DNA of 56,421 nt from SIG452 sp045631485 (lineage in GTDB: Bacteria > Bacillota > Clostridia > UMGS1840): assembly GCA_045631485.1 (NCBI GenBank), contig JAZQUU010000012.1, forward strand, positions 1 through 56,421, given 5' to 3'. The notes below the pieces were generated by a model. That model made no database searches. It had not been told where the DNA came from and worked only from the letters and a program-made list of their open reading frames with translations. How positions within the stretch are numbered: position 1 is the stretch's first letter; the number at the start of each line of letters is the position of its first letter. The position numbers were made by a program, and so were the translations under genes. Below are positions 1 through 7,675 of the stretch, one piece after another.

Positions 1-30
1 ACGGGACGGTGTGGGCACCGTCCCCTACAT
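1..30. repeat. GTAGGGG-type palindromic repeat, copy 1
   Basis: An inverted repeat: ACGGGACGGTGT, a four-base loop, then ACCGTCCCCTACA. Read on the minus strand it begins TGTAGGGGACGG, the same lead sequence as the copies near 107, 2304, 13088, 18021 and 18073. It lies downstream of copA with no gene of its own. Confidence 0.75.
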
Positions 31-69
31 TTGGTTTTGTCTTTTGTGAATATTTTGTATCACGCTTCA

Positions 70-92
70 TAAGGCTCCCTCTGACGAGGTAG
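70..92. repeat. Partial CTCCCTC-type repeat
   Basis: The string CTCCCTCTGACGAGG resembles half of the CTCCCTT...AAGGGAGG type element near 7567. It sits between two GTAGGGG palindromes and looks truncated. It is a weak call based on resemblance only. Confidence 0.35.
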
Positions 93-106
93 AGATAACG
101 TGCATT

Positions 107-136
107 TGTAGGGGAGGGGTTTCATCCCCTCCCGTG
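107..136. repeat. GTAGGGG-type palindromic repeat, copy 2
   Basis: TGTAGGGGAGGGG, a short TTTCA loop and CCCCTCCCGTG form a strong hairpin directly after the copA stop codon. There is no U-run after it in the copA direction, so it is better read as a mobile-type repeat than as a classic terminator. It is nearly identical to the copy at 13088-13117. Confidence 0.75.
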
Positions 137-141
137 TAACG

Positions 142-2280
142 CTATTTCTTCCGTCCCAATCTTAATGAGTTGCTTACAACCGACACTGATGAAAGGCTCA
201 TTGCCAGCGCCCCGATCATGGGATTCATCAAGATTCCAAACGGTACTAAAACTCCTGCTGCAAGGGGAATTCCCAGGGTGTTGTAGCAAAACGCCCAGAA
301 CAGATTTTGCCGAATGGTTCTGATGGTTTGTTTGCTTAATAAAATCGCTTTCGCCACATCTTCGGGATTGCCTTTTACCAAAATCACATCGGCACTGTCC
401 ATAGCAATATCGGTGCCGTTTCCCAAAGCGATGCCGATATGGGCGGCGGTTAAGGCAGGAGCATCGTTGATGCCGTCTCCCACCATGGCAATTTTTTTGC
501 CCTTTTCCTTTAATTCTTCGATTTTTGCCATTTTTTCGTCGGGACGAACCTTTGCGATTACGGTTTTAATGCCGCACTCTTTGGCGATGGCGTCGGCGGT
601 TTTTTGGTTGTCTCCCGTTAACATTACGGTTTCAATGCCCGCCTCATTTAAGACTTTTATGGCTTTTTTGGAGGTTTCTTTTACCCTGTCCGACACGGCG
701 ATAAAGCCTGCATATTTTTCATCAACGGACACAAATAAGGGCGTTTTTCCTTCTTCGGCAAGACGGTCGGAAAGGGTTTTGTCGGGCACATTCACAAATT
801 CTGCGTTCCCGATTTTTACAAGACTTCCCTCCACGATTCCTTGAATTCCAAAGCCCGTCACAGACTCAAAATTCGTTGCTTCGGGAAGCGGCTTTTCTCC
901 CCATTTTTGCAGGATTGCTCTGCCTAAGGGATGCTCGGAAAATTGCTCCAATGCCGCAGTTTTTTGTAAAAGCTCTTCTTCTCTTTGAAAGATGCACACC
1001 ATATCGGTCACCACGGGTTCCCCGATGGTGAGGGTGCCCGTTTTATCAAAGACCACCGTGTCAATTTGATGGGCGGTTTCCAATGCGGTAGCGTTTTTAA
1101 ATAAAATTCCCTGCTTGGCGGCTTTGCCCGTTCCCACAATGATGGCGGTGGGGGTGGCAAGACCCAAAGCGCAAGGGCAGGCAATCACCAAAACAGATAC
1201 AAAAATATTCAAGCAGAATGCAATATCTTTTCCAAAAAATGTCCACACAATTGCGGAAATCAGCGCAATGGAAATAACGGTGGGCACAAAATACCCCGAA
1301 ATCACATCCGCAAGTCTGGCAATGGGTGCCTTGGTGCCGGAAGCGTCTTCCACCAGACGGATAATCTGAGCAATTACGGTGGCATCCCCCACCTTGGTTG
1401 CCTCGATTTTCACAGAACCGTTTTGGTTGGAGGTTCCGCCGTAAACCGTGTCTCCCACGGCTTTGTCAACGGGCAGACTTTCTCCGGTGAGCATGCTTTC
1501 GTTAACCGTGGTTTCCCCGAAAATGACGGTTCCGTCCACGGGAAAATTTTCTCCGGGTTTTATTAAGAGAATATCCCCGATTTGCACTTCTTCTGCAGGG
1601 ATAACCGTTTCCTTTCCGTCACGGAGAACGGTGGCGGTTTTGGGAGATAATGCCATTAAGGAACGGATGGCGTCTCCCGTTTTTCCACGGGAGCGGTGTT
1701 CCAAAAACCGTCCCAATAAAATGAGGGCGATAATCACCGCCGTGCTTTCATAATAGAGGTGATGGGAGAAATGGTGATTCCCCATCCACACCATCATGGT
1801 GCCGTAGAAACTGTATAAAAAAGAGGCGAGAGTTCCCACCGCCACCAAGCTATCCATATTGGGGGATAAGTGAAAGAGCTTGGAAAAGCCGATGGTGTAA
1901 AATTGGTAGCCAACTCCCATAACGGGCAAGGTAAGAAGCAGTTGCACCGTCACATTCCAAAAGGGATTGGAAATACCCGGCAGTCCCACCATTGGCCCCA
2001 TACAAAGATAGAATAGCGGAATTGCAAAGCATAATGCAACGATGAGCTTTTGTTTCAAAAAACTTTTTTCTTCGGCTTCTATTACCTTGTAGCCGCTTTT
2101 TGTCACGATTTTTTCAATCATGGAAAGGGTCACGGTGTCCGCATCGTAGGACACCTCCGCCTGATGGGTGGCAATATTCACATTGGCACGGATGCCTGCT
2201 TGTTTGTTCAGTTGTTTTTGCAGGTATGCCGAGCAGGCACCGCAGGTCATTCCGCCGATTTTTAAGATGACTTTTTCCAT
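142..2280 (-). CDS. copA: Copper-translocating P-type ATPase
   Basis: A heavy-metal P1B-type ATPase of 712 aa that would export Cu(I) across the cytoplasmic membrane using ATP. Seen: one N-terminal metal-binding domain with GMTCGAC (about residues 10-16), the CPC membrane metal site near 368-370, the phosphorylation loop DKTGTLT starting near Asp412, TGES in the actuator domain, a SEHPLG motif in the nucleotide-binding domain and GDGINDAPAL near 600. About eight membrane helices are expected. The start at 2280 is chosen because AAAGGAG lies just upstream and the protein then begins directly at the metal-binding domain; an in-frame extension to 2535 is open but runs through palindromic repeats. 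It stands alone, with no copper chaperone or regulator adjacent. Confidence 0.93.
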   Translation of the reverse strand: MEKVILKIGGMTCGACSAYLQKQLNKQAGIRANVNIATHQAEVSYDADTVTLSMIEKIVTKSGYKVIEAEEKSFLKQKLIVALCFAIPLFYLCMGPMVGLPGISNPFWNVTVQLLLTLPVMGVGYQFYTIGFSKLFHLSPNMDSLVAVGTLASFLYSFYGTMMVWMGNHHFSHHLYYESTAVIIALILLGRFLEHRSRGKTGDAIRSLMALSPKTATVLRDGKETVIPAEEVQIGDILLIKPGENFPVDGTVIFGETTVNESMLTGESLPVDKAVGDTVYGGTSNQNGSVKIEATKVGDATVIAQIIRLVEDASGTKAPIARLADVISGYFVPTVISIALISAIVWTFFGKDIAFCLNIFVSVLVIACPCALGLATPTAIIVGTGKAAKQGILFKNATALETAHQIDTVVFDKTGTLTIGEPVVTDMVCIFQREEELLQKTAALEQFSEHPLGRAILQKWGEKPLPEATNFESVTGFGIQGIVEGSLVKIGNAEFVNVPDKTLSDRLAEEGKTPLFVSVDEKYAGFIAVSDRVKETSKKAIKVLNEAGIETVMLTGDNQKTADAIAKECGIKTVIAKVRPDEKMAKIEELKEKGKKIAMVGDGINDAPALTAAHIGIALGNGTDIAMDSADVILVKGNPEDVAKAILLSKQTIRTIRQNLFWAFCYNTLGIPLAAGVLVPFGILMNPMIGALAMSLSSVSVVSNSLRLGRKK

Positions 2281-2303
2281 AGGAAGAACTCCTTTCTTCG
2301 GGT

Positions 2304-2330
2304 TGTAGGGGACGGATTTATCCGTTGTGT
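2304..2330. repeat. GTAGGGG-type repeat, short copy 3
   Basis: TGTAGGGGACGGATTTATCCGTTGTG shares the lead of the other copies but the right arm is shortened. It lies between the copA ribosome binding site and the copA upstream region. Confidence 0.5.
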
Positions 2331-2340
2331 TATTCGGAAA

Positions 2341-2360
2341 TGCATCGAAAATCCGATGCA
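2341..2360. repeat. 20-bp inverted repeat upstream of copA
   Basis: TGCATCG and CGATGCA flank a six-base AT-rich centre about 60 bases before the copA start. It may be an operator or just a hairpin; it does not match a copper-operator consensus that I know, so no regulator is named. Confidence 0.4.
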
Positions 2361-2396
2361 AGAACAATGATTTTAAAAAAAATAACAAAAAGAATG

Positions 2397-2421
2397 GTAG
2401 GGCAGGGGCTTGCTCCTGCCG
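2397..2421. repeat. GTAGGGC-type palindromic repeat, copy 4
   Basis: GTAGGGCAGGGGC, a TTG turn and CTCCTGCC form a hairpin. It belongs by sequence lead and layout to the family seen at 1-30 and 107-136. Confidence 0.6.
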
Positions 2422-2447
2422 AAAATAACCGAAAGAATCGAACAAGC

Positions 2448-2472
2448 GGAAGGACCAAGGCCCTTCCCTACA
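2448..2472. repeat. GTAGGG-type palindromic repeat, copy 5
   Basis: GGAAGG and CCTTCC arms end in CCCTACA, so on the minus strand the element starts TGTAGGGAAGGG. It is the third such element in the 267-bp gap between copA and the kinase gene. Confidence 0.6.
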
Positions 2473-2509
2473 TGGGTTATCTGTTTCTGCAATAGCTGTT
2501 AAAAATAAC

Positions 2510-2541
2510 AAAAAAGAGTGACCTTGCATAGTCACTCTTAT
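2510..2541 (-). terminator. Rho-independent terminator after the nrdJ-kinase genes
   Basis: AAGAGTGAC and GTCACTCTT (2514-2522 and 2531-2539) pair as a nine-base stem. In the minus direction the stem is followed by TTTTTTG. It lies a few bases after the stop of the kinase gene at 2548. Confidence 0.85.
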
Positions 2542-2547
2542 ATTTTA

Positions 2548-2925
2548 TCATAAATTTTGCAAAAATGCAATTATTTTTGGCAGGAATATCACGATTCCAA
2601 CAACCAACGCACCAACGGCACAAATAAGTACCATTCCCGCAGAAATATCTTTCACCGCACGGATGGTCTCGTTTTGATTGGGTTCCACCACATCGCATAG
2701 CTTTTCGATGGCGGTATTTGCCATTTCAAAAGCGAAAACCAAGGCAATTACCACCACCAGAAAACACCATTCCAAAGGGGATATTTTCAGAAGATACCCC
2801 AAAAGTAATGCCGAAATTGCGGCTAAGGTATGCACCTTGAAATTCTGCTCTTTTTTGAACACTTCCGCCACACCGCGAGCGGCATAGACAAAGCTTTTTA
2901 CAAATTTGGAAAAGGAAAATTTCAT
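2548..2925 (-). CDS. Diacylglycerol/undecaprenol kinase family protein
   Basis: A small integral membrane kinase (125 aa) of the DgkA family. In Gram-positive bacteria this family phosphorylates undecaprenol, feeding the lipid carrier used for wall and capsule synthesis. Seen: the family motif FEMANTAIEKLCD near residues 67-79, three hydrophobic helices, and a basic N-terminal FxxxxxGVxxxxxxExNFKxH-like segment. Length is normal for the family. The start at 2925 follows AAAGGTGGGA; an upstream in-frame start would run into the hairpin at 2953-2979. It lies 130 bases after the reductase gene on the same strand and may share its transcript in part. Substrate (undecaprenol versus diacylglycerol) is inferred from family knowledge. 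Confidence 0.88.
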   Translation of the reverse strand: MKFSFSKFVKSFVYAARGVAEVFKKEQNFKVHTLAAISALLLGYLLKISPLEWCFLVVVIALVFAFEMANTAIEKLCDVVEPNQNETIRAVKDISAGMVLICAVGALVVGIVIFLPKIIAFLQNL

Positions 2926-2952
2926 AAAAATCCCACCTTTTAAAATAGGAAA

Positions 2953-2979
2953 GACTGCATCCCAAAACAAGATGCAGTC
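2953..2979. terminator. Hairpin between nrdJ and the kinase gene
   Basis: GACTGCATC and GATGCAGTC form a perfect nine-base stem with a nine-base loop. In the minus direction it is followed by TTTCCTATTTT, so it could be an imperfect terminator or attenuator after nrdJ; in the plus direction a short T-run also follows after four bases. Confidence 0.5.
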
Positions 2980-3097
2980 GGCATTTTTAATTCCCCCATC
3001 CGAACGGAGAACAAGAACATCTCCGCTCGGATAAGAAAAGAGAAAAATATGAATTTTTCGATTAACTCGAAAAAGGGAAACAAAAGAAAACTGAAAA

Positions 3098-5368
3098 TTA
3101 GTTACATTTGGTCCAACCGCAGTTATCGCAGGACACGCATCCGCCTTCGTGTTTCAATCTGGTTTTGCATTCGGGGCAAATGGTGGGGAATCTTGCGGTG
3201 TCACCCTCGTCTTCGCAGGTGGTGAGGGTTGTTTTGGTGTCATCCGTTTTGATGGAGGGATGTGCATTCATGGAGAAGAAGCCGGATTCGTATTCTTCCT
3301 GCAGAGCTTTTGCAATAATATCGGGACAGCTCTGACCGTCTAATCTTTCCCCTTTGGTACGCAGTCTTAAGCAAGCGGGACAAGAAATGTTCTTTAACTG
3401 ATCCACGATTTCGGAAACCAGCACACCGCTTCTTAAAGACAGAGAAATCATACGGTTAATACCGTCAATATTGGATTTACAGATACCGTTTTTGGAGGTA
3501 TTCACAAAGGATTCCACAATATCACCGTTCTGATTGCGGTTGATGGTAACAAATAAGTTACCGCAGGCGGTGGTGTATTTGGAGGTGGTACCGTAGGTTT
3601 TGCCGATGTCGGAACGGGAAATGGGTTTGATGGAGTCAAAGTGAGTTGCTTCCACTTCGGGAGCGGCAGAATCGGTTTTGTTTAATAAAATACCGGTTCT
3701 TCTGCAGTTATCACGGTAAATGGTAACACCTTTTAAGCCCATTTTCCAAGCGTAGATGTATAAATCTTCCACTTCTTCTTTGGTGAATTCTTCGGGCACG
3801 TTTACGGTGGAGGAGATAGAAGCGTCAATATGTTTCTGCCAGATGGACTGCATATTGATACGTTCTCTGTAATTTAATGTCATTGCGGTTACAATGTAGT
3901 TGGGGAGTTCTTCGCCTTCGGCGATTCCCAAAGCATCCATCACTTCTTTTACGATGGGGGTATATACGGTGTAGAAGCGTTCTTCTCCGTGTAAGGATTC
4001 GGTTTTTCTGGTGTAGGAAATGTTATAAATAGGTTCCAAACCGCCGGAAATACCAAGCATGGTGGAAATGGAGCCGGTGGGTGCGATGGTCAACAGCTGA
4101 CTGTTTCTAAGACCCACTTTTTTCACATAGTCACGAGTGCGTTTGGAAGTGTTTTCCATAAAGTATGCACTTGCAAATACTGCTTTTTCATCGTAGCAGG
4201 GGTAAGTACCTTTTTCTTCTGCCAGTTTTGCAGAGGTGTAAATGGCGGTATCTGCCATTTTGAAACCGATTTTGTCACACATTTTCACAGAAGCGGTGGA
4301 GCCGTAGCGGATACCTAATTTAATTAAGCAATCGCCCAAGCCCATAATGCCCAGACCAATCTGTTTCCAGTCGTTTACGCTCTTTCTCTGCTCTTCTAAG
4401 GGGTGCAGTTCCAAGCCTTCTTCCAGCACTTCGTTTAAGTAGATTACGGATTTTTCCACTGCATCTGCGAATGCATCAAAATCAAATTCTGCTTTTTCGG
4501 TGTAGGGATTTAATACAAATTCGGATAAGTTGATGCTGCCGAGTAAACAGCTTCCGCCTGCGGGCAGGGGTTCTTCCGCACAGGGATTTACGCCTGCAAA
4601 TTGGAAGTTGTTATCTTCGCTTAATAAGTTCCAGTTTTCGATTCTGTCCCAGAATAATGCGCCGGGTTCTGCCATATCCCAGTTGTTGTGCGCAAGCTTT
4701 TGGAACATTTCTCTTGCTTTTACGGTGTTCACAATGGTTTCACCGGTTGCTTCACGGGTGTAGGTTAAATCCCAGTCTGCATCCTCTTCCACGGCTTTCA
4801 TAAAAGCATCACGGATTCTTACGGAAATGTTTGCTTTGGTAACTTTGTTCAAGTCATTTTTGATGTCGATAAAACGGGGCAGGTCGGGATGATTACATTC
4901 TAAAGAAATCATCAGTGCACCACGGCGTCCGGACTGACCGATTAAGTCGGTTACCAGAGAATATAAGTCCATAAAGGACACGCTGCCGGTGGTTTCTTTT
5001 GCCGCGTTGTTGATTTTGGCACCTGCGGGAGATAATTTGGAGATATCAATACCGCATCCGCCGCCGTAGGAGTAGGTTCTTGCCAATTTGGAGGCACATT
5101 CGAAAATGCCTTCAATGTTATCTTCCGGAGGAGAAATTACATAGCAGTTGGAGTAGGTGATTTTTCTGCCTTCCTTTGCTAAGCCTCTGGAGGCAATAAT
5201 TCTGCCGCCGGGGAGGAATTTTCTTTCCATCATCAGGGGGATAATGTCTTTATTTCCGCCGGAAATTCTTTCGAAAAATCCGTCGATGGTTTCGCCGTTG
5301 TGACGATATTTTTTCTCCCAGATGTCTTTTTGGAGCTGTGTTTTAAAAAACGTGCTTTCCTGTTGCAT
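3098..5368 (-). CDS. nrdJ: Adenosylcobalamin-dependent (class II) ribonucleotide reductase
   Basis: A 756-aa reductase that converts ribonucleotides to deoxyribonucleotides, using B12 as radical source and so needing no oxygen and no second subunit. Seen: the first active-site cysteine in SNCYVISPPEDN near residue 75, the N-x-C-x-E radical site in NPCAEEPLPAGGS near 259, a 10-stranded barrel core, and a cysteine-rich C-terminal end with two pairs (CPEC and CDNC) like a zinc ribbon, plus CPACLR before it. Length and C-terminal architecture match the vitamin B12-dependent clostridial type. The start at 5368 has AAGGGA nine bases upstream; an in-frame extension to 5464 lacks a ribosome site. Two NrdR boxes overlap the promoter, so it should be repressed by NrdR-ATP/dATP. 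Confidence 0.93.
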   Translation of the reverse strand: MQQESTFFKTQLQKDIWEKKYRHNGETIDGFFERISGGNKDIIPLMMERKFLPGGRIIASRGLAKEGRKITYSNCYVISPPEDNIEGIFECASKLARTYSYGGGCGIDISKLSPAGAKINNAAKETTGSVSFMDLYSLVTDLIGQSGRRGALMISLECNHPDLPRFIDIKNDLNKVTKANISVRIRDAFMKAVEEDADWDLTYTREATGETIVNTVKAREMFQKLAHNNWDMAEPGALFWDRIENWNLLSEDNNFQFAGVNPCAEEPLPAGGSCLLGSINLSEFVLNPYTEKAEFDFDAFADAVEKSVIYLNEVLEEGLELHPLEEQRKSVNDWKQIGLGIMGLGDCLIKLGIRYGSTASVKMCDKIGFKMADTAIYTSAKLAEEKGTYPCYDEKAVFASAYFMENTSKRTRDYVKKVGLRNSQLLTIAPTGSISTMLGISGGLEPIYNISYTRKTESLHGEERFYTVYTPIVKEVMDALGIAEGEELPNYIVTAMTLNYRERINMQSIWQKHIDASISSTVNVPEEFTKEEVEDLYIYAWKMGLKGVTIYRDNCRRTGILLNKTDSAAPEVEATHFDSIKPISRSDIGKTYGTTSKYTTACGNLFVTINRNQNGDIVESFVNTSKNGICKSNIDGINRMISLSLRSGVLVSEIVDQLKNISCPACLRLRTKGERLDGQSCPDIIAKALQEEYESGFFSMNAHPSIKTDDTKTTLTTCEDEGDTARFPTICPECKTRLKHEGGCVSCDNCGWTKCN

Positions 5369-5507
5369 AACTTGGTCCCTTCTTTTCTTCTTTACATACT
5401 TTATTTTCCAAAAAATATTGTGCCTGATTTCTCCCAAGAGGGTGAAAAAAACGCTGATTTCCATTTGTTTTCAGCGTTTTTCGAGATTTTTGGTATCTTG
5501 CTTTTTG

Positions 5508-5523
5508 ACACAATATCTTGTGT
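5508..5523. promoter_or_regulatory. NrdR box 1
   Basis: ACACAATATCTTGTGT matches the known NrdR-box consensus ACACWATATATWGTGT at 15 of 16 positions by my count. It lies about at the transcription start of nrdJ. Confidence 0.85.
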
Positions 5524-5534
5524 TGACAATGAAT

Positions 5535-5563
5535 ATCTTACCATATATCTTGTGTTTTGTAAA
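5535..5563 (-). promoter_or_regulatory. nrdJ promoter
   Basis: On the minus strand TTTACA (5558-5563) and TAAGAT (5535-5540) are spaced by 17 bases. NrdR box 2 fills most of the spacer and box 1 lies just downstream, the expected arrangement for repression. The untranslated leader would be about 160 bases. Confidence 0.7.
5540..5555. promoter_or_regulatory. NrdR box 2
   Basis: ACCATATATCTTGTGT matches the NrdR consensus at 13 of 16 positions. Its distance from box 1 is 32 bases, about three helix turns, which is the spacing known for paired NrdR boxes. Confidence 0.75.
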
Positions 5564-5667
5564 GAGGATTTTACAAATTTTTTTAAAATTTTTTTTGCAA
5601 ATTCCCAAAACCCTTGAAATCATCGGAAAAAACCAAAAAAATTTTTTTAGAAAACTGAAAAAAACAC

Positions 5668-5697
5668 TTGAAAAAAGATGTGCTCTTATGATATAAT
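5668..5697 (+). promoter_or_regulatory. gltX operon promoter
   Basis: TTGAAA and TATAAT are separated by 18 bases, about 55 bases before the gltX start. I saw no T-box or leader peptide in the short leader. Confidence 0.75.
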
Positions 5698-5754
5698 GTA
5701 TCATGCTATATAATGGAAAAGAGTTTTTTGAAAGATTGATAAAGGAGCAACACT

Positions 5755-7389
5755 ATGGATACCAAGTCTCTGGCAACACTTTTGTTTGACGATTCTCTTC
5801 CCACTTTGGAAGAAATCACCGCAACCTATCCCCGCCGTGAGTTAAAAGAAGGGGCAAAGGTGACCCGTATGGCACCCTCTCCCACAGGCTTTATGCACTT
5901 GGGGAACTTATATGCGGCACTGACCTCCGAGCGTCTGGCGCACCTTTCCGACGGCGTTTTCTATCTGCGAATTGAAGACACCGACCAGAAGCGTGAAGTA
6001 GAAGGCGGCGTGCAGGCGATTATTGACGGTCTGTCTCACTTCGGCTTAAACTTTGACGAAGGCGCATTGGTTGAAGGGGAAAAAGGAATTTACGGCCCCT
6101 ACCGACAGCGTCAGCGTGCCAAACTTTATCAGGCATTTGCCAAAGATCTGGTGGAAAAAGGGATGGCGTATCCCTGCTTCTGCTCCGAGGACGAGCTTAG
6201 CGACTTAAGAGCACGCCAGGAAGCTGAAAAAGAAGACAACTTAGGATATCGTGGCAAATGGGCAAAATGCCGTTCTTTGAGCTTGGATGAAGTTCAGGAG
6301 AGGTTGGCAAAAAATATGCCTTGGGTGCTTCGTTTTAAAAGCGAAGGCAGTATCGAAAATAAATTCAAATTTACCGATTTGGTAAAAGGGGATTTGGAAT
6401 TATCCGAAAATGATATGGATGTGGTCATCTTAAAATCAGACGGGATCCCCACCTACCATTTTGCTCATGTTGTGGACGATTATTTAATGGGAACCACCCA
6501 CGTTGTCCGTGGTGACGAATGGCTGGCAACTCTGCCCATTCACCTGCAGCTGTATCGTGCGGTTGGCTTAAAAGCTCCCAAATATATGCACATCGCTCCC
6601 TTAATGAAGATGGACGGATCCACCAAGCGTAAGCTTTCCAAACGAAAAGACCCCGAACTTGCGTTGGCGTTCTACAAGCAGGAAGGTTATGTGGTAAACT
6701 GCGTGATGGTGTACCTGATGACTTTACTCAATTCCAACTTTGAAGAATGGTATGCGCAGAATCCCGATAAGTCATACAGAGATTTTGCATTCTCGCCCAA
6801 GAAAATGTCTGTATCCGGTGCTCTGTTTGATTTGGTAAAACTGGATGACGTTTCCAAAAACGAGATTGCCAAACTTTCCAATACCGAGCTCTACGAGTTG
6901 TTGGAAGAATATACCAAAGAATACGACAAAGAATTTTATGCTATTATCACCGCACAAAAAGAAAAAGTGCTTGATATCTTAAATATCGGACGTGTAGGTC
7001 CCAAACCGAGAAAGGATATTGCAAAATTATCCGAAATCAAGGACTACATTTCCTATTTCTTCCCCGAACTGTATCAACCCGATTATCAGTTCCCCGAAAA
7101 TATTTCGGAAGAAGACAGAAATCTTTTGATTACCGAATACAAAGATATTTACGACGAAAACGATACCCAGGACGAATGGTTCCAGAAAATCAAAGACTTA
7201 TCCGAGCGTCACGGCTTCACCTCCAATATGAAGGAATACAAAAAGAATCCCGAAGCCTTCAAAGGTAACGTTGCTCAGGTGTCCACCGTTCTGCGAGTGC
7301 AGATTTGCGGCCGTCAGAATACACCCGATACTTATGAAGTGTTCCGCGTAATGGGTAACGAATTAGTTAAGGCTCGTCTTTCTTTGTAG
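5755..7389 (+). CDS. gltX: Glutamate--tRNA ligase
   Basis: Class I aminoacyl-tRNA synthetase (544 aa) charging tRNA-Glu in the cytoplasm. Seen: the HIGH-type signature in SPTGFMHLGN near residues 44-53, the Glu-specific YLRIEDTDQKR segment, a CFCSEDEL segment, and the KMSKS-type loop KLSKRKDPE starting near residue 293, followed by a helical anticodon-binding region. It is about 50 residues longer than most bacterial GltX, mainly from an N-terminal extension before the HIGH motif. AAAGGAG sits eight bases before the ATG. First gene of an operon with glnS, asnA and glnN. Because a separate glnS is present, it need not be a non-discriminating enzyme, but that is inference. Confidence 0.93.
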   Translation: MDTKSLATLLFDDSLPTLEEITATYPRRELKEGAKVTRMAPSPTGFMHLGNLYAALTSERLAHLSDGVFYLRIEDTDQKREVEGGVQAIIDGLSHFGLNFDEGALVEGEKGIYGPYRQRQRAKLYQAFAKDLVEKGMAYPCFCSEDELSDLRARQEAEKEDNLGYRGKWAKCRSLSLDEVQERLAKNMPWVLRFKSEGSIENKFKFTDLVKGDLELSENDMDVVILKSDGIPTYHFAHVVDDYLMGTTHVVRGDEWLATLPIHLQLYRAVGLKAPKYMHIAPLMKMDGSTKRKLSKRKDPELALAFYKQEGYVVNCVMVYLMTLLNSNFEEWYAQNPDKSYRDFAFSPKKMSVSGALFDLVKLDDVSKNEIAKLSNTELYELLEEYTKEYDKEFYAIITAQKEKVLDILNIGRVGPKPRKDIAKLSEIKDYISYFFPELYQPDYQFPENISEEDRNLLITEYKDIYDENDTQDEWFQKIKDLSERHGFTSNMKEYKKNPEAFKGNVAQVSTVLRVQICGRQNTPDTYEVFRVMGNELVKARLSL

Positions 7390-7390
7390 G

Positions 7391-7505
7391 CTCGAAAAAT
7401 CGTCTCTAATCGGTAAAGTTCACCACTCGGCGTACACACGGGTACGCCTTCGGGTAACCCCTGCGGGTTCACTTTCCCGATGATAGTTCGATTTTTCTTC
7501 ACCTT
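7391..7505. repeat. Structured intergenic element, copy A
   Basis: A nested fold: outer stem GAAAAATCG/CGATTTTTC (7394-7402, 7489-7497), second stem ATCGG-t-AAAGT/ACTTT-c-CCGAT (7409-7419, 7471-7481), and inside it two hairpins, GGCGTAC/GTACGCC (7429-7435, 7442-7448) and AACCC/GGGTT. The conserved strings are TTCACCACTCGGCGTAC, GTACGCCTTCGGGTAA and, at the end, TTTTTCTTCACCTT. Related copies lie at 12497, 12731 and 12836. Its role is unknown. Confidence 0.75.
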
Positions 7506-7562
7506 GTTGAAATCTTCACCTTATTGAAAAAAGCTGGAGACTTGAAAAAAACAAAACCACAA

Positions 7563-7613
7563 CCTGCCTCCCTTGCCTAAAGGGAGGGGGACCATCGAAG
7601 ATGGTGGAGGGAT
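7563..7613. repeat. CTCCCTT-type palindromic repeat
   Basis: CCTCCCTT/AAGGGAGG (stem 1) and CCATC/GATGG (stem 2) follow each other and end in GGAGGGAT. From general familiarity, this two-hairpin layout is common between genes in gut Clostridia. It sits between copy A and glnS. Confidence 0.6.
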
Positions 7614-7675
7614 ATAAGCAGATGATTTGAAAATCTGTCTGTATTACACCTCCCAAAAAAGGAGAAATAAAAACA

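Noticed and set aside
314..844. Plus-strand open frame of 176 codons opposite copA
   Set aside because: It is antisense to strongly conserved P-ATPase motifs, has no ribosome site and no protein-like features. The same holds for the antisense frames over nrdJ, the Ig repeats and the glycosidase.
2281..2535. N-terminal extension of copA
   Set aside because: The frame is open but runs through three palindromic repeats and a terminator; AAAGGAG before 2280 and the domain start argue for the shorter protein.
5564..5754. T-box or other amino-acid riboswitch before gltX or glnS
   Set aside because: No T-box sequence, specifier loop or antiterminator was found in the short gltX leader or in the glnS gap.
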